In this document: in pieces, positions 25,245 through 32,933 of the stretch
Numbering within the stretch: position 1 is the stretch's first letter
Layout of the letters: each line of letters opens with the position of its first letter
Assembly: GCF_000242875.2 (NCBI RefSeq)
Contig: NZ_AEXL02000087.1
Coordinates: forward strand, 1-54,578
Source of the DNA: Candidatus Nitrosopumilus salarius BD31
Lineage (GTDB): Archaea; Thermoproteota; Nitrososphaeria; Nitrososphaerales; Nitrosopumilaceae
Reading direction: 5' to 3'
Length of the DNA: 54,578 nucleotides
Program-made: the position numbers and the translations under genes
The notes under the pieces: generated by a model
The model's input: the letters and a program-made list of their open reading frames with translations, nothing else
Database searches by the model: none
Told to the model about the DNA's origin: nothing

Positions 25245-25361
25245 ATGGATCTAGATAAAGTTAGAACAGCAGATACTGATGATGATTATACTGATGATGA
25301 TTATACTGATGATGATTTTGATGATGATGAGCTTATGATAACCCTGATTGATGATGATTAA
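25245..25361 (+). CDS. Asp-rich mini-protein (38 aa)
   Basis: ATG 25245 opens 38 codons. About half the residues are Asp, arranged as repeats of TDDDY (three near-identical 15-nt DNA units at roughly 25284-25325), then a short hydrophobic stretch (LMITLI) and DDD. Net charge is extremely negative. Such a peptide could bind divalent cations or mimic nucleic acid, but it could also come from trinucleotide (GAT) expansion. The well-placed TATA box argues for expression. Confidence 0.45.
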   Translation: MDLDKVRTADTDDDYTDDDYTDDDFDDDELMITLIDDD

Positions 25362-25431
25362 GGAATTCTTTAGTTTTATCTGGGATGTAATTACTGGTAA
25401 CTAACATTGCAACTGAATTTAGTGTGACATC

Positions 25432-25608
25432 ATGTTATCTATATCTAAATTTGGATTGGAAATACTTGAAGAGATATTTGTATGTCCACAATGTCTTACA
25501 GGCGAGTATGTTTGCGCTATTCATACAAAAAATATAAAATTACTTTTGATAAGAGATGTAAAAAATGAGATTAACAAGTTAATAAAACAACAATATTCAT
25601 TCAATTGA
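25432..25608 (+). CDS. Small protein with CxxC motif (58 aa)
   Basis: ATG 25432 opens a 58-codon frame. An N-terminal helix is followed by CPQCLTGEYVCAIH, a Cys-x2-Cys-x6-Cys-x2-His pattern suited to one zinc ion, and then a Lys-rich helix. No family was recognised. No strong TATA box is seen, so confidence is moderate. Confidence 0.45.
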   Translation: MLSISKFGLEILEEIFVCPQCLTGEYVCAIHTKNIKLLLIRDVKNEINKLIKQQYSFN

Positions 25609-25835
25609 TATAATGAAGAGTTTTTCAAGTAGAAAAATACTTACGAATAGTTGACCTTATTCATCTATAGTACAAATCTATTGATGTGACTAAATTGTAT
25701 CTGAAAATGATTAAGTCTCTAATTTTGTATCACACAAAGCAAAGTCGCCTGCAACTGTATCTGATTTTATCTTCTGGATAGAATGATTTCTACCATGCGT
25801 TAAAATATCTGGAAGAATGTGCTGACACATACTGT

Positions 25836-27308
25836 ATGGCAAATTTTGTTATTGATAAAAAAATTAAACTTGTACTTGCTTTACTAGGTGCTATTATCTG
25901 CTTATCCTTTTTGGCATGGTCTGAAGATAGAATATTTGCAGATTTTGATAATGATGGAATAACAGATTCTGATGATAATTGTCCTCTAAATGCAAATTTG
26001 GCTCAAACTGACTCTGACTATGATACTGTTGGTGATGAGTGCGACACAGACGATGATAATGACGGTGTATCTGATTCTCTTGATCAGTTTGATACCAATC
26101 CTCTAGATTGGGCTGACTTTGATTTTGACGGGATAGGTTCCTCTCAAGATACAGACGATGATAATGACGGAATCTTGGATACTAACGATTCGTATCCAAT
26201 GACCGCTTCTGAAATCTTGGCTACAAAATATCTTGACAATATCGAGACTTGTGCTGAAATGAATGATGGTACAATGCGTCTTGTTTGCTATTCGGAATTT
26301 TTTGGAACTCTAACTGAGAACGAAAAGAACAACTCTGATGCATTGGAATTGTCTATTGCGTTATCAAAAATAGGTGCAATAGATGATTGTCATTTTGTCT
26401 CTCATGAAATTGGTCATGTTTCTTACGAAATGACTACTGATGTAACAAAAAGTCTGCAAGGGATGGATGGTACAATGTGTAGGGGAGGTTATTTTCACGG
26501 AGTGCTTTCGTCTTACTTCCATAATATTGAAGAATTAGGAAAATCTTTCCCAGATTCATATCAAACAATATGTGATGATTTGATAGGCTCTTCAAACTAT
26601 CAAGACTGTGTGCATGGTTTGGGACATGGTTTTGTTCATTATTTTGGTGATGATCTAAACTCTTCACTGGAATCATGTCATGATTTGTCTTTTTATCAAA
26701 ATATCTTGTGTGTCAAAGGTGTCATGATGCAATATACTGATAATGTTATTACAAGAAATGGAATGTCTAAGGATGTACTTTCTAATCTATGTGATTCAGA
26801 ACAACTAGAAAGATTTGATAATGTTGAATGTAGTATGTCTACTGGAACCACACTCGCATTTTTTACAAACCATGATTTTGAAAAAGGCAAAGAACTCTGC
26901 AATATGATCGAAGATGCAGATTCTAGAAATTACTGTATTGAGGGATTACGACTAGAGATTCAAGACTCTGAGAAATATGAGAGCAACCCATTAACTGAAG
27001 ATATCAGAGAAAAATTCCAGCCACAATTCATTGAAGGATCTAAATCTATAGACATTAGAAGCCCTGCAATAATTTCAGACTTCCAAGTCATGAAAGAAGT
27101 TGGAGTTATTTCATTTTCAATAGACAAACCTCAATATGTTATACTATACATTCCAAGTGAGTTTGTTGCCTCAAAAATGCTGGTCACTGTTAATGGTCAA
27201 ATTCCAATGGATTTGAAATCGCAAGACTATCTATTAGGAAAAGAGATGGCGATGATAAGTTTCGTGCCAAACCAATCTGGTACCGTCTTGATCACTCCTG
27301 TGCAATAA
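25836..27308 (+). CDS. Exported Ca-repeat protein with HExxH and Cys/His repeats
   Basis: The 490-aa product has an N-terminal hydrophobic signal/anchor (about 10-28). Thrombospondin type-3-like calcium repeats follow (about 36-118, several DxDxDG loops such as DTDDDNDG). A novel Cys/His-rich region then spans about 138-365, and a beta-rich C-terminal domain ends the protein (about 400-490). The middle region holds HEIGH at 190-194 (a perfect HExxH) and related elements CRGGYFHG (215-222), CVHGLGHG (258-265) and CVKGVMM (292-298), spaced by about 35-45 residues. This suggests a metal-binding helical repeat domain, possibly a metallopeptidase. No third zinc ligand can be named with confidence. 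A TTAAAATATC box lies about 27 nt before the ATG. Confidence 0.72.
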   Translation: MANFVIDKKIKLVLALLGAIICLSFLAWSEDRIFADFDNDGITDSDDNCPLNANLAQTDSDYDTVGDECDTDDDNDGVSDSLDQFDTNPLDWADFDFDGIGSSQDTDDDNDGILDTNDSYPMTASEILATKYLDNIETCAEMNDGTMRLVCYSEFFGTLTENEKNNSDALELSIALSKIGAIDDCHFVSHEIGHVSYEMTTDVTKSLQGMDGTMCRGGYFHGVLSSYFHNIEELGKSFPDSYQTICDDLIGSSNYQDCVHGLGHGFVHYFGDDLNSSLESCHDLSFYQNILCVKGVMMQYTDNVITRNGMSKDVLSNLCDSEQLERFDNVECSMSTGTTLAFFTNHDFEKGKELCNMIEDADSRNYCIEGLRLEIQDSEKYESNPLTEDIREKFQPQFIEGSKSIDIRSPAIISDFQVMKEVGVISFSIDKPQYVILYIPSEFVASKMLVTVNGQIPMDLKSQDYLLGKEMAMISFVPNQSGTVLITPVQ

Positions 27309-27610
27309 TCTGTCTGTACCCAATTGAATTTCACATCTATCCGTATCTATTTTCATCCACGAAATGATGGTCTAGTCCCGTAAAGTTGAACCTTAACTTA
27401 ATGTAAAAAAAATACTGGCGAATAATTGAGTTTCTACATCTAAATTGTATCTAAAAATCATTCAAGCGTATATGGATTCAACTTTTTTTATATATTGAAA
27501 CTTGCTAATTATGTGGACAGGAATCTGATTTCACCAAATATGATAATTGTACCAGTTCAATTCTCAAATGTACCAATTTGATTATATCTAAAATTCATAT
27601 TTTTCACCTA
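27309..27610. other. Intergenic region carrying 39-nt repeat copy 1
   Basis: No gene is seen in these ~300 bp. It contains the first copy of a 39-nt direct repeat (27407-27445) and a stretch resembling 25690-25715. A TATA-like ATTATATCTA at 27581-27590 lies 26 nt before the ATG of the next gene. Confidence 0.5.
27407..27445 (+). repeat. 39-nt direct repeat, copy 1
   Basis: Exact 39-nt match to 29239-29277. The unit begins with six A, then TACTGGCGAATAATTGAG, and ends CTACATCTAAAT. The two copies bracket the exported-protein genes at 27611 and 28459. Confidence 0.9.
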
Positions 27611-28456
27611 ATGACGAAAAATATCTTATTGGTATTGCCACTCTTGTGTTCTATTGCATTAATGGTTGCCCCATTTGATGCATATGCTCACAACGGTCAC
27701 AACCATAAAAATGGATCTGGCTGTTCAAGCTGCACTCCTCCAACTTTAGGGGTTGATGCAAATGGGAAGCAAATTGTTTCAGGTGGAATTACTATTGTAG
27801 ATCAAACATATGATGTTGATATGTTCAAACAAGATCTCAATCCTGAAATTCTTAAAGTTGGTGAACCTGCAGAAATCACTCTCAAGGTATATGATGATGC
27901 AGGATACGATGCATTAAAACATGTGGAATTATCTTTGGGTTATGAAGAAAAATTTCTTTCGGGAGTACTTGTTCCATCCAATTCTGTAACTATTGAATGG
28001 GAAAAGACTTTTGATGGAATGACCACTGTAACTGAATTTAACAAGCAAAGTCTAGTTAAAGACATCAGTGTTTCTGTTGTGGATAATTCCCCCATCATTG
28101 GAATAAAGTTCACATTTACTCCAACTCAGGAATTTGATGCAAACACCATAGTTGTAAAGATGTGGGATCAGAAGAGAAATGCAAGCATGAATTATTTTCA
28201 TAATGCATTGAATATAATTTCGGACAATCCTTCTGTTTTACTGGCTAATTCTGAGACATCAATAGACCAAAGTTCTGATAGCAAACATATGGAATTAACT
28301 ACAGTTGAGTCACCTGTAGATCAAATTAACAAGGAAATTGAATGCAAAACAGGACAAGTACGTTTGTTGCGAGCATCTAATATGAGTCCTGTCTGTGTCA
28401 GCGAATACCAATCAACAGTGCTAATTGAAAATAATTGGGCAGTTCCGCATCAATAA
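27611..28456 (+). CDS. Exported His/Cys-rich putative metal-binding protein
   Basis: The start is best placed at ATG 27611 (an in-frame TTG at 27578 adds 11 residues), because a TATA-like ATTATATCTA lies 26 nt upstream. The 281-aa product has a signal peptide ending near DAYA. The mature N-terminus is HNGHNHKNGSGCSSCTPP, an obvious copper/zinc-binding motif. A beta-rich domain of about 170 residues follows, then a linker and a short Cys-containing C-terminus. It looks like a periplasmic or surface metal-handling protein; the family was not recognised. The next gene starts 3 bp after the stop. Confidence 0.7.
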   Translation: MTKNILLVLPLLCSIALMVAPFDAYAHNGHNHKNGSGCSSCTPPTLGVDANGKQIVSGGITIVDQTYDVDMFKQDLNPEILKVGEPAEITLKVYDDAGYDALKHVELSLGYEEKFLSGVLVPSNSVTIEWEKTFDGMTTVTEFNKQSLVKDISVSVVDNSPIIGIKFTFTPTQEFDANTIVVKMWDQKRNASMNYFHNALNIISDNPSVLLANSETSIDQSSDSKHMELTTVESPVDQINKEIECKTGQVRLLRASNMSPVCVSEYQSTVLIENNWAVPHQ

Positions 28457-28458
28457 TT

Positions 28459-29217
28459 TTGATTCACAGGCAATCTCCTTTTTTTCTTATTTTTTTTATC
28501 TTGCTTGTATTATTTGGAACAGCCTCTACAGCAGATGCTCATACTGCAAAAGTTGTAGGCGATTTTAAAATAGACATAGGATGGGAAAAAGAACCACCGT
28601 TAGTAGGTATTGCCAATTCTGTTATATTCACAGTAACTTTAGCTGATGAATCCGATAAATTACTCAATGACATGATATTTTTTAATAAAATTAATGATTC
28701 AGATGACAAACCAAACAATACTCATCTTTCAGATTTGACCAATTCCACTGAGGCGTATATCAAAATTGATAATTCTAAAACTAGATTGGTGTTAGAAGAA
28801 TCCCGGGAAAAACTGGGAGTGTATACTGCAAAATATACTCCAGATAAAATCGGAGTTCCTTCTATCAATTTTGCTGGTGTGATAAAAAATCTTGAATTTG
28901 AATTAACATCTAAAATTGAAACGATAGAAAAAAATCCAGACATGAATAAGATTCCTGATTGGATTAAAAATAATGCAAAGTGGTGGGCTGATGATCAGAT
29001 TGATGATGATTCTTTTGTACAAGGTATTCAATATTTGATTAAAGAAAAAATCATTACTGTTACAAATACTATGTCAGATAATTCAGAAACTTCTAGCAAT
29101 ATCCCAAATTGGATTAAAAATAATGCAAAGTGGTGGGCTGATGGTAATATTGCTGAAGATGATTTTCTTAAAGGGATTGAATTTTTAGTCAGATCAGGTA
29201 TTATTGGAGTTAATTAG
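28459..29217 (+). CDS. Exported protein with two IPxWIKNNAKWW repeats
   Basis: The probable start is TTG 28459, directly after the preceding stop (TTG 28435 would overlap it). The ~252-aa product has a signal peptide (cleavage near STADA) and an Ig-like/copper-resistance-like domain (about 30-150). Two tandem 50-residue units follow, each holding WIKNNAKWWAD and ending with a GIxxLIxxxII helix. This repeat is widespread in thaumarchaeal exported proteins and probably anchors or docks them. The two DNA copies are identical over 36 nt (28958-28993 and 29108-29143). It pairs with the metal-binding protein gene upstream. Confidence 0.7.
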   Translation: MIHRQSPFFLIFFILLVLFGTASTADAHTAKVVGDFKIDIGWEKEPPLVGIANSVIFTVTLADESDKLLNDMIFFNKINDSDDKPNNTHLSDLTNSTEAYIKIDNSKTRLVLEESREKLGVYTAKYTPDKIGVPSINFAGVIKNLEFELTSKIETIEKNPDMNKIPDWIKNNAKWWADDQIDDDSFVQGIQYLIKEKIITVTNTMSDNSETSSNIPNWIKNNAKWWADGNIAEDDFLKGIEFLVRSGIIGVN

Positions 29218-29238
29218 ATTCTAAACCCCCATCCTGAT

Positions 29239-29277
29239 AAAAAATACTGGCGAATAATTGAGTTTCTACATCTAAAT
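29239..29277 (+). repeat. 39-nt direct repeat, copy 2
   Basis: Identical to 27407-27445. Its last bases (CATCTAAATA) fall about 26 nt before ATG 29300 and could supply the TATA box for that gene. Confidence 0.9.
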
Positions 29278-29299
29278 ACTGTCCATACCCACTTTTTTC

Positions 29300-29539
29300 A
29301 TGGAATATCCAGTCTCAGCTGATGAAAATGGCGTAAATTTAAAACCTGAAAAAATGGAAAAAGAAAAACTCTATCATTGTATTTTTAAGAATAAAGTAAT
29401 GTTGGTATTCAAAGATTCTCAAGATGTTCTAAACTGTTATGAAATCGAAGAAGTGGATTTAGTCGATAAAATTAGAAAATGTAGCGATGATGACGATCTT
29501 GAAAAAATATTTGATGACTATCTTAAGGGAAATGCCTGA
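29300..29539 (+). CDS. Small acidic hypothetical protein (79 aa)
   Basis: The protein is charged and soluble, with an alpha/beta pattern: a short strand around [13 protein letters not shown], then acidic helices ([26 protein letters not shown]). There is no signal peptide or metal motif beyond three scattered cysteines. The 39-nt repeat lies just upstream and provides a plausible promoter. No family was recognised. Confidence 0.55.
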   Translation: MEYPVSADENGVNLKPEKMEKEKLYHCIFKNKVMLVFKDSQDVLNCYEIEEVDLVDKIRKCSDDDDLEKIFDDYLKGNA

Positions 29540-29583
29540 TAAAATTAAATAAAAGCCAAAGAGAATTTTGTTATAACAGGAAT

Positions 29584-30243
29584 TTGAAATTGAGCGACAA
29601 TAAAAAATCAAAAGATGCAGAAGATATTTTATCTGAATTTGGTTCTAGAATTAAATCAGAACCTGAACCAACACCAGAACCTGAACCAACACCAGAACCT
29701 GAACCAACACCAGAACCTGAACCAACACCAGAACCTGAACCAACACCAGAACCTGAACCAACACCAGAACCTGAACCACAATTAGCTGCACCAGAACCTG
29801 AACCACAATTAGCTGCACCAGAACCTGAACCACAATTAGCTGCACCAGAACCTGAACCACAATTAGCTGCACCAGAACCTGAACCACAATTAGCTGCACC
29901 AGAACCTACTAAGGATGACTCTACCAAACATCATGATAAGAATTATTTTTCAGACTCTCCTCATTCTACAGAAGAACGTGATGTGATTTTTGTTGGTACG
30001 AAACCAATAATGACTTATGTTTCGGCAACTTTGACTCAACTTTCAACGAGACCCACAGTTACAATTAAAGCTCGTGGAAAAAGAATTACACAAGCTGTTG
30101 ATGTTTCACAAATGATTGTTAAACGAATGGACTCTGTAGGATATTTTGTAAGTGATGTGCGAATTTCATCTGATTCTTTAACTTCTCAGGATGGAAAACA
30201 ACGGAATGTCTCTACAATGGAAATTGACATTTCAAAAAATTAA
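29584..30243 (+). CDS. Alba-domain protein with long Pro/Glu repeat tail
   Basis: The 219-aa product (TTG start at 29584 or 29590) ends in a complete Alba domain (about 129-218). It carries the conserved segments [38 protein letters not shown], and the C-terminal strand [10 protein letters not shown]. Alba binds DNA and RNA and compacts chromatin. The first ~125 residues are disordered: a Lys/Asp-rich start, then six (S/P)EPEPT units and five PEPEPQLAA units (residues 25-105). An acidic Pro/Glu tail would lower DNA affinity or make partner contacts. Classical Alba proteins are ~90-100 aa, so the tail is the unusual part. Confidence 0.85.
   Translation: MKLSDNKKSKDAEDILSEFGSRIKSEPEPTPEPEPTPEPEPTPEPEPTPEPEPTPEPEPTPEPEPQLAAPEPEPQLAAPEPEPQLAAPEPEPQLAAPEPEPQLAAPEPTKDDSTKHHDKNYFSDSPHSTEERDVIFVGTKPIMTYVSATLTQLSTRPTVTIKARGKRITQAVDVSQMIVKRMDSVGYFVSDVRISSDSLTSQDGKQRNVSTMEIDISKN
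29656..29898 (+). repeat. Tandem repeats inside Alba gene (18-bp x6, 27-bp x5)
   Basis: Six 18-bp units (CCAGAACCTGAACCAACA; the first begins TCA) at 29656-29763 are followed by five 27-bp units at 29764-29898. The 27-bp unit starts with the same bases and continues ACAATTAGCTGCA. Units are essentially identical, so this is a young, in-frame minisatellite likely to vary in copy number. Minus-strand open frames here are artefacts of the repeat. Confidence 0.95.
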
Positions 30244-30463
30244 TTTAAGGAATTTAATTATTATTGCATTTGGAATTTTGGTTATTGGGCTTTTAATTAA
30301 TTTTAGTGATTATTCATGCGCTCCGCAACACATGATACTCATTAATGACATTTCTTTATATGAAAAATCATTAGATCCAGAGTTCTGTGAAATAATTGTT
30401 GAAAAAATTAATTCATTTAACGACGAATGTGAACCAAAAATTGAAATTTTGGATTGTGGCTAA
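30224..30463 (+). CDS. Small membrane-anchored hypothetical protein
   Basis: The start is unsure: TTG 30224 (overlapping the Alba stop by 20 bp) or ATG 30191/30206. The product has one N-terminal transmembrane helix ([16 protein letters not shown]) and a ~50-aa extracellular part with four cysteines (SCAPQ, FCEII, DECEP, LDCG), which could form two disulfides. No family was recognised. It is convergent with the LysE gene, overlapping by 4 bp. Confidence 0.5.
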   Translation: MTFQKINLRNLIIIAFGILVIGLLINFSDYSCAPQHMILINDISLYEKSLDPEFCEIIVEKINSFNDECEPKIEILDCG

Positions 30464-31080
30464 GTAGGAATTTCTGTCAAAAATTTTATTCCAAAATAAA
30501 TTAACATCACACTTAACCCCGCCATCATTATTTTGTAATTTTTGTTTGATAAAATTTTAAAACTTTTTGATGCTAGAAATGACACTGTTCCTAACCATGC
30601 AAAATCCATCCATATGTGTAGAGCAAATACAATTAGTATGCCTGCAAATGCCCAAATTAGTACAGCATCTGAAATTAATTTCAATCCTACTGTTATCCAC
30701 CATATAATGAAAAATGGATTAAATGCACTTAACAAAATTCCTGTAAATACTGGATCTCTGCTTATTTTTGATTTAGGGAATTCCTTCTTTTCAAATATTG
30801 ATTTGAATTGCAGTGCTCCAAAAATAAAAAGTGTGATTGCCCCCAAAATGGATATCATTGTTCTGAATTCTGGAAATACTTCTAATGAAAACGCCCCAAT
30901 TCCAAGTAATATCACTAATGGAAATTCAACAACGGTATGTCCTACTGCCATTTTAATTCCTGTTTTTGTTCCTCCGTGTAGTCCTGATGAGATATTTGCC
31001 ACAAAAAGTGGACCTGGCATCATAACCCCTGATGCTGAAATTATGATAACTAGAATTGCAAATTCTATGAACTCTGCCAT
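30460..31080 (-). CDS. LysE family translocator
   Basis: The 206-aa protein has six transmembrane helices and the LysE-family N-terminal motif SASGVMMPGPLFVANISSGLHGG. The conserved Gly-rich loop (KMAVGHTVVEF) and the central FNPFFIIWW segment are present. LysE/RhtB exporters move amino acids or derivatives out of the cell. The substrate is not evident. It is followed 48 bp upstream on the same strand by the PAC2 gene, so a common transcript is possible. Confidence 0.85.
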   Translation of the reverse strand: MAEFIEFAILVIIISASGVMMPGPLFVANISSGLHGGTKTGIKMAVGHTVVEFPLVILLGIGAFSLEVFPEFRTMISILGAITLFIFGALQFKSIFEKKEFPKSKISRDPVFTGILLSAFNPFFIIWWITVGLKLISDAVLIWAFAGILIVFALHIWMDFAWLGTVSFLASKSFKILSNKNYKIMMAGLSVMLIYFGIKFLTEIPT

Positions 31081-31127
31081 TTTCGATCCTGGTATTTTAT
31101 CAATGATGAATTATGTATAATTGACTT

Positions 31128-31841
31128 TTATTGATACATTGAATCTTTGAGATCTTTGGATTCTATTTGTGCTTCTTTAATCAATATCTCTGCTTTTTCT
31201 GCTTCCTTCTGTAATGATGAAATATCACATACTGCACCTGGTATTAATTTAGACATTGCCATACAAAGATCTGCACTTGATTTAAAGTCTGGACCTGTTC
31301 CTTCAGTATGAAAAATAATTACAATTACATCTTGATTTAAAATACTTCCTTCATTTAGCAACATGCCGGGGATTCCAGGAACTGTACCGTTTTCTAATAC
31401 TTTTAAACCTGCGTCTTTTACTTTTTTTCTAGCTGAATTAGTACTTCCAATTCCGATGATTTCTCCTTCACCGTTTGATGATTTTACTGCAACACTGCTG
31501 ACAATTAATCCAACTTTGTGTTTTTTTGCCCAGTTTAGCATTGTTTTAGCAGTAATTCTTTGTAATGGTTGATCAATTGTAAGATATGATAAAAACACAG
31601 CAACTTTCAAATCTTTATTTACGAAAACCCTTGTTGGAAAATTTGGCTTCCCATTCTTTACTATGCTGATTGGAGGAAAACTCTCTGAATCAATTACTCC
31701 TGCTAATTCAAATTGTGATGTATGAATCATTGATTCCGTTGCTATTGCACTACTAAAACCCATAGACGGAAAACCATCTATCAGATAACCTCCCTCTAAA
31801 TCCATCTTTATTAACTCTCTAACTTTAATTTTTGGAAACAT
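31128..31841 (-). CDS. PAC2 family protein (proteasome-assembly-chaperone-like)
   Basis: The 237-aa protein matches the PAC2 family: an N-terminal region with LIDGFPSMGFSSAIATESMI, a central FPTRVF segment, an SSVAVKSS strand, and the Gly-rich loop NGTVPGIPGMLLNEG. It ends in a charged coiled-coil helix. PAC2 proteins in eukaryotes assist 20S proteasome assembly; the archaeal role is only inferred. No proteasome genes are adjacent. It lies downstream of deoxyhypusine synthase on the same strand, with a 42-bp gap. Confidence 0.85.
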   Translation of the reverse strand: MFPKIKVRELIKMDLEGGYLIDGFPSMGFSSAIATESMIHTSQFELAGVIDSESFPPISIVKNGKPNFPTRVFVNKDLKVAVFLSYLTIDQPLQRITAKTMLNWAKKHKVGLIVSSVAVKSSNGEGEIIGIGSTNSARKKVKDAGLKVLENGTVPGIPGMLLNEGSILNQDVIVIIFHTEGTGPDFKSSADLCMAMSKLIPGAVCDISSLQKEAEKAEILIKEAQIESKDLKDSMYQ

Positions 31842-31882
31842 TGATAATTTTTTGTATTGATCAAATAATAGCTTTTATCTAA

Positions 31883-32830
31883 TTATGAACTGTTTTTCAA
31901 TTTTGAAACAAGTGCTGAATAGATAAATGGTAAAATTGTTGTTACTTCTGCATGAAGAGTTGCCTGTTTTGCTTTTTGTGTTACTTTGCCCCATGAAATT
32001 GCCTCTCTTACTAATGCCCCGCTAAGACTACCATCAAACTCATGTGCTGTTGTAATGTAGAAAGCAAAATCTAATCCTTCTCTATATTGATTCCACCACA
32101 AGGTATGGTGTTTTGAAATTCCACCGCCAATCATAAATGCGCCTGATTTTTCAGCTTTGAAAATTAACCCTGATAATAGATTTGCATCCCCTGTCATGTT
32201 TAGTTTAAAATCACTATGTTTTTGTGTGAATAGCCAAATTTGACTACCTACCGCACCGTCCATAATTCCTGGCACTACAACATTGACGTCATTTTTGTAT
32301 GCCCAATAAAGAAATGAATCTTCACCTAGATGCTTTCCAATCATTTTACATATTTCGGCAGTAGTCATTTCTTTTACTCCGTTTTGATATTCTTTTTCTA
32401 AAAACTCCTGCATCTTTTCTTCTATAAGTGGACCATAACTATCCATCGGAACGAGTACGTTGCCCAATCTGTGGATGTTTTGGTCTGCTAATTCCATATC
32501 GTCCATTGTAAATGAACCCTCTTTGTAATGTGAAAAATGTCTTGCAATGTCATGATCTAATGCACCACACGTTGTAACAGCTACATCGAACCATTTGTCT
32601 TTGATCATGTTTTTTATTATTCCTCTTAATCCAGTTGAAACAACAGCTCCTACAAACGAAATAAATCTTAAACACTGTTTATCCGCAATCATCTCTGATA
32701 GAATTTCTAAGCCATCTGATAGATTTACTGACTCAAATCCCCCTGATTGGGACAATTCATGAAAAATTTTTTCAATAGATGTGTTTGAATCAATTTCTAT
32801 GTCTTTAACTGGACGACCTGGCTTTATCAT
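31883..32830 (-). CDS. dys: Deoxyhypusine synthase
   Basis: This enzyme transfers aminobutyl from spermidine to a lysine of aIF5A. From ATG 32830 it has 315 aa. The family motifs are intact: GAVVSTGLRGIIKNMI (NAD site), TTCGALDHDIARHF, the WAYKNDVNVVVPGIMDGAVGSQIW segment, and the catalytic-lysine region AISWGKV near the C-terminus. A TATA box (minus-strand ATTTTATACT, 32851-32860) lies 26 nt upstream, supporting this ATG over TTG 32851. It is a lone enzyme gene heading a minus-strand cluster. Confidence 0.93.
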   Translation of the reverse strand: MIKPGRPVKDIEIDSNTSIEKIFHELSQSGGFESVNLSDGLEILSEMIADKQCLRFISFVGAVVSTGLRGIIKNMIKDKWFDVAVTTCGALDHDIARHFSHYKEGSFTMDDMELADQNIHRLGNVLVPMDSYGPLIEEKMQEFLEKEYQNGVKEMTTAEICKMIGKHLGEDSFLYWAYKNDVNVVVPGIMDGAVGSQIWLFTQKHSDFKLNMTGDANLLSGLIFKAEKSGAFMIGGGISKHHTLWWNQYREGLDFAFYITTAHEFDGSLSGALVREAISWGKVTQKAKQATLHAEVTTILPFIYSALVSKLKNSS

Positions 32831-32850
32831 GATTGTATTCGTCGACGTCA

Positions 32851-32860
32851 AGTATAAAAT
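32851..32860 (-). promoter_or_regulatory. TATA box of deoxyhypusine synthase
   Basis: Reads ATTTTATACT on the minus strand, centred 26 nt before ATG 32830. Confidence 0.55.
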
Positions 32861-32933
32861 TCTGCCTTAATTGAAACAATTTTTTTAATTGTTTAAGAAA
32901 ACTTTAAACCCGCCTAATAATACCATTTTTTGG

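Noticed and set aside
25684-25782. 31-aa frame starting GTG in the gap before the calcium-repeat gene
   Set aside because: It has no promoter and no protein-like pattern, and overlaps the motif repeated at 27440.
29571-29927. Two long minus-strand frames encoding Gly/Ser- and Val/Gln-rich repeats
   Set aside because: They are the antisense of the 18/27-bp tandem repeats in the Alba gene; any in-frame repeat unit opens several frames. The plus frame alone joins to a recognised domain.
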